Source: Arthrobacter_M sp030063245 (GTDB lineage Bacteria; Actinomycetota; Actinomycetes; Actinomycetales; Micrococcaceae). Taken from it: a stretch of 64,000 bases of DNA. The notes beneath the pieces were generated by a model. That model worked only from the letters and a program-made list of their open reading frames with translations. It made no database searches and was not told where the DNA came from. A program made the position numbers and the translations under genes. Location of the stretch: NCBI RefSeq assembly GCF_051131705.1, contig NZ_CP180316.1, positions 2,790,001-2,854,000 on the forward strand, in the 5' to 3' direction. Below, piece by piece: positions 7,833 through 18,098 of the stretch (its first letter is position 1; each line of letters opens with the position of its first letter).

Positions 7833-8945
7833 TTAAGCCAGCCGGGTCAGCCAGCCGTGCGGGTCCTCAGCTGTCCCCGTCTGGATGCCCAGCAGCTGAT
7901 CCCGGATACCCATCGCGATATCCCCGGCCTTGGCATCGGCGGAACCAATGCTTTCCGTTTCGTCCTTGAGCAGTCCGATGGGCGTGATGACCGCCGCAGT
8001 GCCACAGGCAAAGACCTCGGTAATCTCACCCGAGGCGATTCCGTCACGCCATTCGCCCAAAGTGATTTTGCGCTCCTGGACGTCCAGTCCTCGGTCCTTC
8101 GCCAGCTGGATGACGGACATGCGGGTGACGCCCTCCAGAATTGTTCCGGTCAATGCAGGCGTAACGAGCCGACCGTCCTTAAAAACGAAGAAAACGTTCA
8201 TGCCGCCCAGTTCCTCAACGGCGTCGTCGTTGAAGGGATCCAGGAAGAGGACCTGCTTGCAGCCGTGGGCCTCGGCCTCCAGCTGCGCCGCCAAGGAAGC
8301 GGCGTAGTTTCCACCGCACTTGGCGGCGCCGGTACCTCCGCGGCCCGCCCTGGCGTAGTTATGCGAGATCCAGATGGAAACGGGCTTGAGCTCGCCGCCG
8401 AAGTAATTGCCGGCCGGAGAAGCGATGACTCGGAAGGATACCTCACGCGCAGGGCGCACACCCAGGAACGCCTCGGTGGCGATCATGAACGGGCGCAGAT
8501 ACAGGCTCTCCCCGTCACGGCTGGGAATCCAGTCCTGGTCAGCCGCAACCAGGCCGCGGACGGCGTCCAGGAACACCTGTTCGGGCAGTTGCGGCAGCGC
8601 CAGACGCTCGGCAGAGCGGTTGAGCCGGGCGGCGTTTGCCTCGGGGCGGAAGGTCCAGACGGAACCGTCGGCGTGTTTGTAAGCCTTCAGGCCTTCAAAG
8701 ATCTCCTGGCCGTAGTGCAGCACAGCGGCCGCCGGATCCAGCGAAATCGGTCCGTAAGGCTCAATTCGGGCGTTGCTCCAGCCGCCGTGACCAGCCGAAT
8801 CGGTGCGGTAATCGACAACGGCCGTGTGGTCTGTGAAGTGATCGCCGAATCCGGGGTTCTCCAGGATAGCGGCGCGCTCTTGGGCAGTCTTCCGGTGTGC
8901 CGAAAGATTCTGCGTGAAATCCAGTTCATTGACTGTCTGGGTCAT
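7833..8945 (-). CDS. ilvE: branched-chain amino acid aminotransferase
   Basis: PLP-dependent fold-type IV transaminase (370 residues) that makes valine, leucine and isoleucine from their 2-oxo acids. The Schiff-base lysine lies in 'TGAAKCGGNYA'. Family elements 'VLHYGQEIFEGLKAY' and 'EVFACGTAAVITPIG' are intact. The ATG at 8945 is preceded by GGAGGAACC. It is followed by a GC hairpin. It lies on the same strand as leuB, but about 160 bp separates the leuB stop from this gene and holds a direct repeat of GTGCAC (8963-8968 and 8975-8980), a possible regulator site. Confidence 0.98.
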   Translation of the reverse strand: MTQTVNELDFTQNLSAHRKTAQERAAILENPGFGDHFTDHTAVVDYRTDSAGHGGWSNARIEPYGPISLDPAAAVLHYGQEIFEGLKAYKHADGSVWTFRPEANAARLNRSAERLALPQLPEQVFLDAVRGLVAADQDWIPSRDGESLYLRPFMIATEAFLGVRPAREVSFRVIASPAGNYFGGELKPVSIWISHNYARAGRGGTGAAKCGGNYAASLAAQLEAEAHGCKQVLFLDPFNDDAVEELGGMNVFFVFKDGRLVTPALTGTILEGVTRMSVIQLAKDRGLDVQERKITLGEWRDGIASGEITEVFACGTAAVITPIGLLKDETESIGSADAKAGDIAMGIRDQLLGIQTGTAEDPHGWLTRLA

Positions 8946-9105
8946 GGTTCCTCCACATAGTTGTGCACTCCGATGTGCACGCGGTTTTGCAATCTTCAGC
9001 CTACTCCCGCGGCTGCGCCCGCGCGCCGCTCATACGGTGCGCTACTGCATGCTGCCCCTGTCCTCTCCTGACAGCAACGCCTGCGTGCTGCTCCTGACCC
9101 ACTGC

Positions 9106-10158
<1,053 letters not shown>

Positions 10159-10285
10159 GGTTTTCAGCCTAGTCAAAGTATCCACATGATGGGCAGCGCA
10201 TCTCACAATCCGGACATGGTGGGGAGGCACGCATCCTCCCGCGGCATGATGACTGCGCCGGACGGATAATCTAAAGTCGTAGATC

Positions 10286-11473
10286 ATGGTTATGCACCGG
10301 ATCTACGCTTGGTTCCGCCGGCACCGCCTCGCCGTGGACTTCACCCTTGTGGCGATCCTCTGGCTCCTTTTCGCTGCCACCACGCTGCTGGGCTCCGAAG
10401 CGGCCAGCTCCTTCGTCATTGCGACGTTGCTGGTCCTGCCGTTGGCCTGGCGCCGCGCCCGACCCACCACTGCCGCCTTGGTGATTGCCGCCGTCGCCGT
10501 CGTGCAGTGGGCCCTGGCGATTCAACCGGGACCGGCGGACGTCGCCGTCGTTCTCGCCGTCTATGCGGTCGCCGCCTACGGTGCGCGCTGGGCCAGCATC
10601 GGCAGCCTGTTCCTGGCACTGCTGGGCGCTGTCATGCTTGTCACGCGCTTTTATACCGACTTGACCATGGAAACCGTGGCCAACCTCCCCTCCACAGCAT
10701 TTCTGGTGGTGATGGGGTGGGTTCTCGTGCTGTTCAGCTGGACCCTGGGCGACCTGACCCGGACCAGGAGGCTGCGGGAACAGGCGTTGGAGGGCCGGAC
10801 CCACCGGCTCGAGGTGGAGCAGCAGCAGGAACGTGCCCTGGCGGCGTCCGACGAGAGATCGCACATTGCCCGGGAAATGCATGACATCGTCGCGCACTCA
10901 TTGTCCGTCATCATCACCCAGGCCGATGGGGGTCGCTACGCGGCGGCCGCGGATCCGTCGGTCGCAACGGCGACGCTGCAGACGATCGCCGAGACCGGGC
11001 GGGCTTCGCTGCAGGAAATGCGGCGGTTGTTGGGGGTGCTGCGCGGTGGCGAGGAGGCCTCCACCCGGCCGCTTCCGGGCCTCGCCGACATTGATGATCT
11101 GCTCCTGGGCTTCCGCGCGGCAGGGCTGGAACTGAGCTTCGAGCAGAGCGGGAAGCCCCGGCGGCCGTTGCCGGCAGGTGCGGAGCTCACCGCCTACCGG
11201 GTGATCCAGGAGGGCCTGACGAATGTCCTCAAACATGTTGGTCCGTGTGCCACCGCGGGCACCTCGCTGCAGTGGGTGGCCCGGGGCCTGCAGATCGACG
11301 TGCTCGACGACGGCCGCGGGGCCGCCGCCCATCCGCCCGCGGGGGGCATGGGCGGCAACGGCATCCGCGGCATGGCCGAGCGCATCAGGCTCTACGATGG
11401 AACACTTACCGCGAAGCCGGCGCCCGGCGGCGGGTTCCGGATCAGCGCATTCATCCCCTATACGGAGGCCTGA
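10286..11473 (+). CDS. two-component sensor histidine kinase (HisKA_3/NarL type)
   Basis: A 395-residue membrane sensor kinase. Residues about 15-155 form four to five hydrophobic segments; a linker coiled coil (about 158-185) precedes the dimerisation/phosphoacceptor helix 'IAREMHDIVAHSLSVI' with the phosphorylated His. A C-terminal HATPase follows with 'VIQEGLTNVLKH' (N box), 'DDGRG' and 'GNGIRGMAERI'. It is 2 bp from the downstream response regulator, forming a standard pair. The signal is unknown. It is transcribed divergently from leuB. Confidence 0.94.
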   Translation: MVMHRIYAWFRRHRLAVDFTLVAILWLLFAATTLLGSEAASSFVIATLLVLPLAWRRARPTTAALVIAAVAVVQWALAIQPGPADVAVVLAVYAVAAYGARWASIGSLFLALLGAVMLVTRFYTDLTMETVANLPSTAFLVVMGWVLVLFSWTLGDLTRTRRLREQALEGRTHRLEVEQQQERALAASDERSHIAREMHDIVAHSLSVIITQADGGRYAAAADPSVATATLQTIAETGRASLQEMRRLLGVLRGGEEASTRPLPGLADIDDLLLGFRAAGLELSFEQSGKPRRPLPAGAELTAYRVIQEGLTNVLKHVGPCATAGTSLQWVARGLQIDVLDDGRGAAAHPPAGGMGGNGIRGMAERIRLYDGTLTAKPAPGGGFRISAFIPYTEA

Positions 11474-11475
11474 TC

Positions 11476-12219
11476 ATGAGTTCTGCCGCATTCGTTAGTC
11501 CTGCACCGTCGGAGACCGGCAGCCAGCCCATCCGCGTTGCGCTGGTGGACGACCAGCAGTTGGTCCGCTCCGGCTTCACTATGCTGATCAACAGCCAGCC
11601 CGACCTGGAAGTGGTGGTCCAGGCCGGCAACGGGTATGAGGCTCTTGCGGCGATGTCCGCGACCGCTGCGGATGTGGTGCTGATGGACGTCCGGATGCCG
11701 ACCATGGACGGTATCGAAACCACCCGAAGGCTGATGGAGCGGTCCCGCAGTGCGGCGGCCGGATCCTGGCTGTCCGAGCTCAAAATAGTTGTCCTGACCA
11801 CCTTTGACCTGGATGAACACGCCCTTGCCGCCATCCGGGCCGGGGCCAGCGGATTTCTGCTCAAGGATGCTCCGCCGGAGGAACTCCTGGGAGCCATTCG
11901 CACCGTCTACCGGGGGGACGCCGTCATCGCACCGTCCACTACCAAGCGCCTGCTGGCACATGTCGCACCCCTCTTGGGTGATCCCGACCCGGCAAACGAC
12001 CGCCACCATACCGCCGTCGAAAGTCTCACGGTCCGCGAGCGCGAGGTCTTTGGGCTGATCGCCGAAGGCCTGTCCAACCCGGAAATTGCGCGGTCGCTGT
12101 TCGTCTCCGAGGCCACCGTCAAGACGCACGTGGGCCATGTCCTCAGTAAGCTCGATGCCCGCGATCGGGTGCAGCTGGTCCTGATCGCCTATGAAACCGG
12201 AGTCGTCTCCCCCGGCTGA
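11476..12219 (+). CDS. LuxR/NarL-family response regulator
   Basis: A 247-residue partner of the preceding kinase. The receiver domain (about 18-140) has acidic residues in 'ALVDDQQ', phosphoacceptor Asp in 'VVLMDVRMPTMDG', Thr in 'VLTTFD' and Lys in 'LLKDAPP'. The C-terminal LuxR helix-turn-helix is 'LTVREREVFGLIAEGLSNPEIA...VKTHVGHVLSKL'. The ATG at 11476 follows GGAGG and lies 2 bp after the kinase stop. Target genes are unknown. Confidence 0.95.
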   Translation: MSSAAFVSPAPSETGSQPIRVALVDDQQLVRSGFTMLINSQPDLEVVVQAGNGYEALAAMSATAADVVLMDVRMPTMDGIETTRRLMERSRSAAAGSWLSELKIVVLTTFDLDEHALAAIRAGASGFLLKDAPPEELLGAIRTVYRGDAVIAPSTTKRLLAHVAPLLGDPDPANDRHHTAVESLTVREREVFGLIAEGLSNPEIARSLFVSEATVKTHVGHVLSKLDARDRVQLVLIAYETGVVSPG

Positions 12220-12335
12220 GCCCATCCCATGGACGATTTCAGAACCGTCGAGTGGGAGAGCTGCCCGCATGTCCCGCATTTTGGGGGCAGCCCCCCACTC
12301 ACCGGGTGGTGGCGGGGAAGCCCGGGGAGGGTGAT

Positions 12336-13910
12336 TCAGGCTTCAGCCGGCTCTTCATACTTGGGGAAGATCGGCGCGGGGGCCGGGAGGGCCGTCCCTG
12401 CCACCAGCAGAGTCCTGATCGCCGCGAACTGTCGAACGTCGTCGTCCGGTGCCGTGCCCTGGCCCAGCGCGTCGAGCAGTTTGGCCGCAGAGCCGGGCAT
12501 GACCGGCTGCACAAGAATGGAGACGATGCGCAGCACCTCCAGGGTCACGTACAGCACCGTGTTCATCCGGTCGAGGTCGGTTTTGCGCAGCACCCACGGC
12601 TGCTGCTCCGCGAAGTAGGCGTTGGTGTCGCCCAAAACGGTCCAGATTTCCTCCAGCGCACGGTGGAAATCCTGCACCTCGTAGGCCTCGCGGCAGAGCT
12701 CCAGCAGAACGCCGGCCTGGGCCAGAATGTCCCGGTCCGCAGCCGTGAAGGCGCCCGGCACCGGGACCTTGGCGTCACAGCTCTTCGCGACCATGGACAG
12801 CGACCGCTGCGCCAGATTGCCCAGGTTGTTGGCCAGGTCCGAATTCATCCGGCCGACAATCGAGTCATGGCTGTAGGACCCATCGGCGCCAAAGGGCACC
12901 TCGCGGAGCAGGAAAAACCGCACCTGGTCCAACCCGTACTGCGTCACCCAATCCGCCGGGGCCACCACATTGCCCAGCGACTTGGACATTTTGACGCCAT
13001 TGTTGTGCAGGAATCCGTGGATCATGACACGCTTGGGCAGCTCAAGCTGCGCGGACATGAGGAACGCGGGCCAGTAGACGGCGTGGAAGCGGGAGATGTC
13101 CTTGCCGATCACGTGCACGTCGGCGGGCCAGTACTTTTTGAAGCTCTCCGATTCCATGTCCGGAAAGCCGACGCCGGTGAGATAGTTGGTGAGCGCGTCG
13201 ACCCAGACGTACATCACGTGGTCCGGGTTGCCCGGGACAGGAACGCCCCAGTCGAAGGAGGTGCGGCTGATGGAGAGGTCCTCCAAGCCGCTCTTAACAA
13301 AGCTGACGACCTCGTTGAAGCGGCTGTGCGGGGCGCCGAAAAGCGGATGGTCCGCGTAGTGCTTCAGCAGCCTGTCCTGGTAGGACGCGAGTTTGAAGAA
13401 GTAGCTCTCCTCCTCGGTCCAGGTCACCTCCGTGCCGGTTTCCGTGGCGTACCTGATTCCGTCGTCCCGTACCTCGGTCTCGTCCTCCACAAAGTATCGC
13501 TCGTCGCGGACGGAGTACCAGCCGGCGTACTGGGAGAGGTAGATGTCCCCGTTGGCTTCCATCCGCTGCCAGATCGCGGCGGCCGCTGCGTAATGATCCG
13601 CGTCTGTGGTGCGGATGAAACGGTTGTGGGAGATCCCCAAATCAGCGCTCATCTGCTTGAATGCGGCGGAGTTCTCATCGGCGAGCTGCTTTGCGGTCAG
13701 GCCAAGCTTCTGTGCGGTCTGCTGCATCTTCAGCCCGTGCTCGTCGGTGCCGGTCATGAAGAATACGTCATATCCGTCCAGTCGCTTGAACCTCGCCATG
13801 GCGTCCGTGGCGATCACCTCGTAGGCGTGGCCGATGTGCGGCACGCCGTTCGGATAGGAGATGGCGGTGGTGACATAGAAAGGGGTCTGGGCCTGCACAG
13901 GTGAACTCAC
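12336..13910 (-). CDS. metG: methionine--tRNA ligase
   Basis: Class I synthetase of 524 residues, the usual length for the type without a C-terminal tRNA-binding appendix. 'PHIGHAYE' (HIGH at 25-28) and 'GVKMSKSLGNVV' (KMSKS) are intact, with the connective domain between them and an alpha-helical anticodon-binding domain at the end. The metal-knuckle cysteines found in some MetRS are not seen, so this is the zinc-free class. It is convergent with the two-component operon across 116 bp that includes a G/C-rich hairpin around 12282-12297. Confidence 0.98.
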   Translation of the reverse strand: MSSPVQAQTPFYVTTAISYPNGVPHIGHAYEVIATDAMARFKRLDGYDVFFMTGTDEHGLKMQQTAQKLGLTAKQLADENSAAFKQMSADLGISHNRFIRTTDADHYAAAAAIWQRMEANGDIYLSQYAGWYSVRDERYFVEDETEVRDDGIRYATETGTEVTWTEEESYFFKLASYQDRLLKHYADHPLFGAPHSRFNEVVSFVKSGLEDLSISRTSFDWGVPVPGNPDHVMYVWVDALTNYLTGVGFPDMESESFKKYWPADVHVIGKDISRFHAVYWPAFLMSAQLELPKRVMIHGFLHNNGVKMSKSLGNVVAPADWVTQYGLDQVRFFLLREVPFGADGSYSHDSIVGRMNSDLANNLGNLAQRSLSMVAKSCDAKVPVPGAFTAADRDILAQAGVLLELCREAYEVQDFHRALEEIWTVLGDTNAYFAEQQPWVLRKTDLDRMNTVLYVTLEVLRIVSILVQPVMPGSAAKLLDALGQGTAPDDDVRQFAAIRTLLVAGTALPAPAPIFPKYEEPAEA

Positions 13911-14114
13911 TCTATGAAGTTACCCGCCGGTGGTTCAGCTTGTCGAAACCTACCGGTGGATGAAGCCGACGCGGGCGGCGGATCATCCGGCGCAGACTTT
14001 GACCCGGCCACCGCGCACGATGTATTCGGGCGCTGCTGGAGCCGCGCGCCGTGCGCCGCGTGTGCCGCGGTTGGACCCTTGAACACGCCAGCGGGCACCC
14101 GCAATTATGGACAA

Positions 14115-14490
14115 CTACCGCGGCGGAGCGAAAAACTCGAGTGCGATGTTGTCCGGGTCGCGGAATAAGAATCCGGCTCCGTAGCCCGCATCGACGATGT
14201 CGCCACGCTCAATGCCGATTCCCACCAGCCGCGTCTGCCACGACACCAGCTGGCTGCGATCCGCGCATGCGAAAGCCACATCATCGAGGCCCACTCGGCG
14301 CTCGTCAAATGGCGCACCCGGTCGCTCCTTCGGGGAACTCGCGCAGCCCGGGCAGTGTGCCCGAGTGTGAACACGACGTGCCGGAAGGGGCCGGTGTCCT
14401 CATCGAGCACGGGATCCGCCCCGATCAGCCGCTGGTAGCAGGGAACGCTGCGGGATCGGTCACCGTCAGCGCATCGTGTGCAAGGCTCGA
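14115..14490 (-). pseudogene. decayed VOC (glyoxalase-fold) family gene
   Basis: Three reading frames must be joined to read this protein on the minus strand: 'ALTVTD' near 14465, then 'RSVPCYQRLIGADPVLDEDT' plus 'GPFRHVVFTLG', then 'GTLPGLREFPEGATG', then a long C-terminal part 'RRVGLDDVAFACADRSQLV' continuing to 'LFRDPDNIALEFFAPPR' and a stop at 14115. The order of blocks is exactly that of small VOC-superfamily dioxygenase-like proteins of about 130 residues. At least three single-base shifts make it non-functional, unless they are assembly errors. The upstream limit is approximate. Confidence 0.75.
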
Positions 14491-14610
14491 GTGCCGGGCC
14501 GCGCGGATTCTGCCGGGCAGCGCGCGGGCGGTCGGCTCTGGCTCCGCCCGCCGCATTATGAGACGGTAGCAGTTACACCCCGGCAGGCAGCGTGGAAGGG
14601 CAGCACGGCC

Positions 14611-15870
14611 ATGGGATCTCAGCGGAACGGCAGAAGGATTCGCGCGCGGCTTGCCGCGTGCGTGCTCACCGTCTGCGTTGCGTTGACGTCCGGCTGCACG
14701 CCGTCTGCCCCTCCACAGGTTCCGGGCGCGGACACCCCGGGTGCGCCGTCGTCGTCCCCCGTTTCGGGCAGCGCGGCGCAAGGCGGTGTTTCGGGCAGCG
14801 CGCCGCAAGGCGGTGTTTCGGGCAGCGCGCCGCAAAACAGTGCCGGGCAAGGTACGACGACGGCGCCGCCGACGGTGAGCGCCGTACTTGCCACCGGTCT
14901 GAATCTCCCCTGGGCCATCGCGTTTCTGCCGGATGGAACCGCGCTGGTGTCCGAGCGGGACACGGCCATAATTCAGCTGGTCCACGACGGCAGCGCTCCA
15001 GCCGCGGGAAAAGCGGAAGTGGGAAAGGCAGCAGCGGGAAAAACGGAAGTGGGAAAAGTCGCGAATGTGGTCCCCGGCGGCGAGGGCGGTCTGCTGGGGC
15101 TCGCCGTGGCCGACACATTCAACAGCGACCATTATGTGTACGCCTACTACACCTCGGCGACGGACAACCGGGTGGTCCGGATGACGTATGAGGACGGCCG
15201 ACTGGGTCTGCAGCAGGTGCTGCTGACCGGCATTGCCAAGGCGAACAACCACGACGGCGGCCGGATCAAGTTCGGGCCGGATGGTTTTCTTTACGTGGGA
15301 ACCGGCGACGCCTTGCAACAGGACAGCGCGCAGGACAGGAATTCGCTCAACGGCAAGGTGCTGCGGATCACTGCGGACGGGAAGCCGGCGCCGGGAAATC
15401 CGTTTGGTAACAGCCCGGTCTACAGCTATGGGCACCGAAACGTCCAGGGCATCGCGTGGGATTCCGCTGGCCGGCTCTGGATCAGCGAGTTCGGCCCCGA
15501 CATCAATGACGAGCTGAACCTGATCCAGCCCGGCGGCAATTACGGGTGGCCGCTGGTCACCGGCGCGCCCGGGCGGGCCGGGCTGATCGACGCGAAAGTG
15601 GTGTGGCCTTCGACGGCGGACGCCTCCCCCAGCGGTCTGGCAATTGTCGACGACGTTGCTTACCTGAGTGCCCTGCGCGGCGAACGGCTGTGGCAGGTGG
15701 TGCTGCACGGGACGGATCCGGCCCAGCCGCAGGAGTTTTTCCGCGGCGAATACGGCCGGCTCCGGGACGTCGTCGCCGCGCCGGCCGACCAAAACGAAAC
15801 AGGTTCCCAACAAAAGCTGTGGGTGCTGACCAACCAGGGAACGGACGACGAAATCCTTGTGGTGGATTGA
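14611..15870 (+). CDS. PQQ-dependent sugar dehydrogenase-like lipoprotein
   Basis: Secreted lipoprotein of 419 residues. Signal peptide residues 1-29 end in a lipobox 'ALTSGC'. A low-complexity Gly/Ser/Ala/Pro linker (about 35-85) includes a 27-bp tandem repeat. Then follows the six-bladed beta-propeller of the glucose/sorbosone dehydrogenase family: 'LNLPWAIAFLPDGTALVSERD', 'GGEGGLLGLAV', 'NNHDGGRIKFGPDGFLYVGTGD', 'GHRNVQGIAWD', 'ISEFGPDINDELNLIQPGGN'. The His and Arg residues that bind PQQ and the substrate in sGDH relatives are present in these blocks. The actual substrate is unknown. A second repeat (AAGKxEVGK twice) is inserted in the first propeller loop. Confidence 0.9.
   Translation: MGSQRNGRRIRARLAACVLTVCVALTSGCTPSAPPQVPGADTPGAPSSSPVSGSAAQGGVSGSAPQGGVSGSAPQNSAGQGTTTAPPTVSAVLATGLNLPWAIAFLPDGTALVSERDTAIIQLVHDGSAPAAGKAEVGKAAAGKTEVGKVANVVPGGEGGLLGLAVADTFNSDHYVYAYYTSATDNRVVRMTYEDGRLGLQQVLLTGIAKANNHDGGRIKFGPDGFLYVGTGDALQQDSAQDRNSLNGKVLRITADGKPAPGNPFGNSPVYSYGHRNVQGIAWDSAGRLWISEFGPDINDELNLIQPGGNYGWPLVTGAPGRAGLIDAKVVWPSTADASPSGLAIVDDVAYLSALRGERLWQVVLHGTDPAQPQEFFRGEYGRLRDVVAAPADQNETGSQQKLWVLTNQGTDDEILVVD
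14761..14841 (+). repeat. 27-bp in-frame tandem repeat, three copies
   Basis: Units start at 14761, 14788 and 14815 and encode VSGSAxQGG. The first two differ at one base, and the third diverges after about 21 bases. They lie in the linker of the sugar dehydrogenase lipoprotein, where length variation should be tolerated. Confidence 0.85.
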
Positions 15871-15945
15871 ACAGTCCCTAACCTTTTTCCACCCATTGAG
15901 GGATTTCTTCCGTCAACCCGGCGTCGGCGAAGGTTGTCAGGGGTG

Positions 15946-16150
15946 CTAACGATAGCCGTCCCGGCGGTGCGCGATGTCAACGACGCTCACGATCTGACGG
16001 TCCTCGTCGATGAGACTCGGTGCGGATTCTCCAGTAGGGGACCCACGATAAATGATGGGCCGCGTAAGCTGGTCCTTCGGGTAGATCTTCCGCGAGCTGG
16101 CGACGGGCCGTGTGAGTGATAAGCAGCGTAGAGGGATTCCGCCCTGCGTT
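15946..16150 (-). pseudogene. remnant of a RelE/ParE-superfamily toxin gene
   Basis: On the minus strand three short blocks in three frames spell a RelE-type toxin: 'LLITHTARRQLAEDLPEG' and 'PAYAAHHF', then 'IVGPLLENPHRV', then 'LIDEDRQIVSVVDIAHRRDG' ending YR-stop at 15946. About 20-25 residues that normally separate the second and third blocks ('GKPL...YRVIYR') are deleted. No intact antitoxin is seen upstream, although 'SELGAGMDLRRRRGA' just before it could be an antitoxin tail. This was a toxin-antitoxin locus that has decayed. Confidence 0.72.
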
Positions 16151-16223
16151 CAGGCGCCACGGCGGCGGCGCAGGTCCATCCCCGCCCCCAGTTCGGATGC
16201 CGATTCCGTCTGCCGTGGAGGAT

Positions 16224-16269
16224 GAGCTGGACGGATGCCAGGGAAATTCAACCGGCATCCGTCCAGCTC
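16224..16269 (-). terminator. 16-bp perfect stem downstream of serA
   Basis: GAGCTGGACGGATGCC at 16224-16239 is exactly complementary to 16254-16269 with a 14-nt loop. It lies 18 bp after the serA stop. There is no T run on either side, so it is a GC-stem terminator or 3'-end stabiliser. Confidence 0.6.
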
Positions 16270-16287
16270 AAAGGCAATTCAGCTAGG

Positions 16288-17883
16288 TCAGTCCTCCAGG
16301 TCCACCTCGCGGGCCATGGTGGCCCCGATTTCGGACTTGATGGCGTCCAACACATCCTGCGGAACGGAGCTGTCCACCGTCAGCAGCGACAACGCCTGGC
16401 CACCCTCCGTGTTCCGGGCAACCTGCATGCCGGCAATGTTAATGCCGCCATCGCCCAGCAGGCGGCCCAGTGTGCCGATCACGCCGGGACGGTCGGCATA
16501 GGAGATGACGACGAGGTGGTCACTGATGGGGATCTCAACATCGTAACCGTTGACGCCCACCAGCTTTTCGACCTGCTTCGGCCCGGTAAGCGTCCCAGAA
16601 ACAGATACCTGCGAGCCGTCGGACAGGGCGCCGCGGATCGTCAGCACGTTGCGGTATTCCCCGGATTCCGTGGTCTTGATCAGTCGGGTATTGATGCCGC
16701 GCTGTTCGGCCAGAACGGGGGCATTGACGTAGGAAACCTGCTCGGAAACGACATCCTTGAAGACGCCCTTCAACGCGGCCAGTTCCAGCGCCTTCACGTC
16801 GTGGACGGCAATCTCCCCGGCCACCTCGATGTCGATCTGCGTCACGGAATCATGCGTAAGCGCGGTGAAGATCCGGCCCAGCTTTTCCATCAGCGGAATA
16901 CCGGGGCGCACGTCCGGAGCAATGACTCCGCCGGCAACGTTCACCGCATCCGGCACCAGTTCACCGGCCAAAGCCAGGCGCACCGACTTCGCCACGGATA
17001 CACCGGCCTTTTCCTGCGCCTCATCCGTCGAGGCCCCCAGGTGCGGGGTCACCACCACGTTGTCCAGGGACAGGAACGGCAGGTCCGTCGCCGGCTCCTT
17101 GACGAACACGTCGATGCCGGCGCCGGCAATCTCGCCGTCGGTCAGCGCGGTGTAGAGCGCGCTCTCGTCCACCAGGCCGCCACGTGCCACGTTGATGATG
17201 TAAGCGGTTTTCTTCATCTTGGCAAACGCATCCGCCCCGATCATGCCCACCGTCTCCGGCGTTTTGGGCATGTGGATGGTGATGAAGTCGCTCTGCGCGA
17301 GCAGCTCATCGAGGCTGACCAGCTGCACCCCCAGCTGTGCGGCGCGGGCGGAGGTGACGTAGGGATCGTAGGCCAGGACCTCCATGTCGAAGCCCTGCGC
17401 GCGGGCCGTGATGAGGGCACCGATCCGGCCCAGCCCGATGATGCCAAGCTTCTTCTCGTAGAGCTCGGTTCCGGTGTACTTGGAGCGCTTCCATTCGCCG
17501 TTCTTCAGCGCCACGCTGGCGGCGGGTATGTGCCGGGCCAGGCTCAGGATGTGCCCGACAGTCAGCTCTGCGGCGGAGACAATGTTCGACGTCGGCGCGT
17601 TGACTACCATGACGCCGGCCTGCGTCGCGGCCTTGATGTCCACGTTGTCCAGGCCGACGCCCGCGCGGGCGATGACCTTCAGGCTGCGGGCCGCGGCGAT
17701 CGCCTCGGCGTCCACCTGCGTGGCGGAGCGGACCAGGATGGCGTCCACGTCGGCGATGGCGGCGAGCAGCTGGGACCGATCCGCCCCGTCGCAGTGGCGG
17801 ATTTCGAAATCGGGCCCCAAGGCGTCGATCGTAGCGGGCGAAAGTTCCTCTGCAAGGAGTACGACTGGTTTGGTGGCTGTCAC
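16288..17883 (-). CDS. serA: D-3-phosphoglycerate dehydrogenase
   Basis: First enzyme of serine synthesis (3-phosphoglycerate to 3-phosphohydroxypyruvate), 531 residues. Order: substrate domain ('VVLLAEELSPATIDAL'), Rossmann NAD domain ('LGIIGLGRIGALI'), catalytic Arg/Glu/His in 'INVARGGLVDESAL' and 'VVVTPHLGAST', then the intervening domain and C-terminal ACT domain typical of the long actinobacterial form, which is serine-inhibited in relatives. The GTG at 17883 is preferred because AGAGG precedes it and the family begins here; an ATG 25 codons upstream would add an unrelated extension. It follows ilvC on the same strand after a hairpin. Confidence 0.95.
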   Translation of the reverse strand: MTATKPVVLLAEELSPATIDALGPDFEIRHCDGADRSQLLAAIADVDAILVRSATQVDAEAIAAARSLKVIARAGVGLDNVDIKAATQAGVMVVNAPTSNIVSAAELTVGHILSLARHIPAASVALKNGEWKRSKYTGTELYEKKLGIIGLGRIGALITARAQGFDMEVLAYDPYVTSARAAQLGVQLVSLDELLAQSDFITIHMPKTPETVGMIGADAFAKMKKTAYIINVARGGLVDESALYTALTDGEIAGAGIDVFVKEPATDLPFLSLDNVVVTPHLGASTDEAQEKAGVSVAKSVRLALAGELVPDAVNVAGGVIAPDVRPGIPLMEKLGRIFTALTHDSVTQIDIEVAGEIAVHDVKALELAALKGVFKDVVSEQVSYVNAPVLAEQRGINTRLIKTTESGEYRNVLTIRGALSDGSQVSVSGTLTGPKQVEKLVGVNGYDVEIPISDHLVVISYADRPGVIGTLGRLLGDGGINIAGMQVARNTEGGQALSLLTVDSSVPQDVLDAIKSEIGATMAREVDLED

Positions 17884-18014
17884 CGGTGACCTCTTTAGCT
17901 TGGCTGGATATTCAGGCGGACGTTCAGATGCAATTGGCGGTGAAACGGTGCTGCTCACACGGAAACCGGACTCCCACAGTTGAAGGAGCCCGGCTTCCTT
18001 GCCGATATAAGAGA

Positions 18015-18075
18015 CCGACGACGGCGGCCCGTAATGAGCGGGCGCCGATGTGCTGCCCGAGAGGGCCGTCGTCGG
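18015..18075 (-). terminator. long GC hairpin after ilvC
   Basis: Outer arms CCGACGACGG (18015-18024) and its complement (18066-18075) enclose an inner hairpin GCCCG...CGGGC. It lies 24 bp after the ilvC stop. It probably ends or trims the ilvBNC transcript before serA. Confidence 0.55.
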
Positions 18076-18098
18076 CGGCCCGCCGTAGAGAGTGGGGA

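Noticed and set aside
12252..13904. 550-codon open frame antisense to metG, and similar long antisense frames opposite serA, nadB and the peptide-binding protein
   Set aside because: All mirror strongly conserved genes in GC-rich DNA and have no family features.
15977..16258. Intact 93-codon gene on the minus strand
   Set aside because: Only its middle resembles a RelE toxin; the rest of the family sequence is in other frames, so it is read as a remnant rather than a gene.
18011..18030. Shared AGACCGACGACGGCGGC motif with 23845-23865 as a repeat family
   Set aside because: The 17-base match lies in very GC-rich DNA, where Asp/Gly-codon-like strings recur; the flanks do not match.
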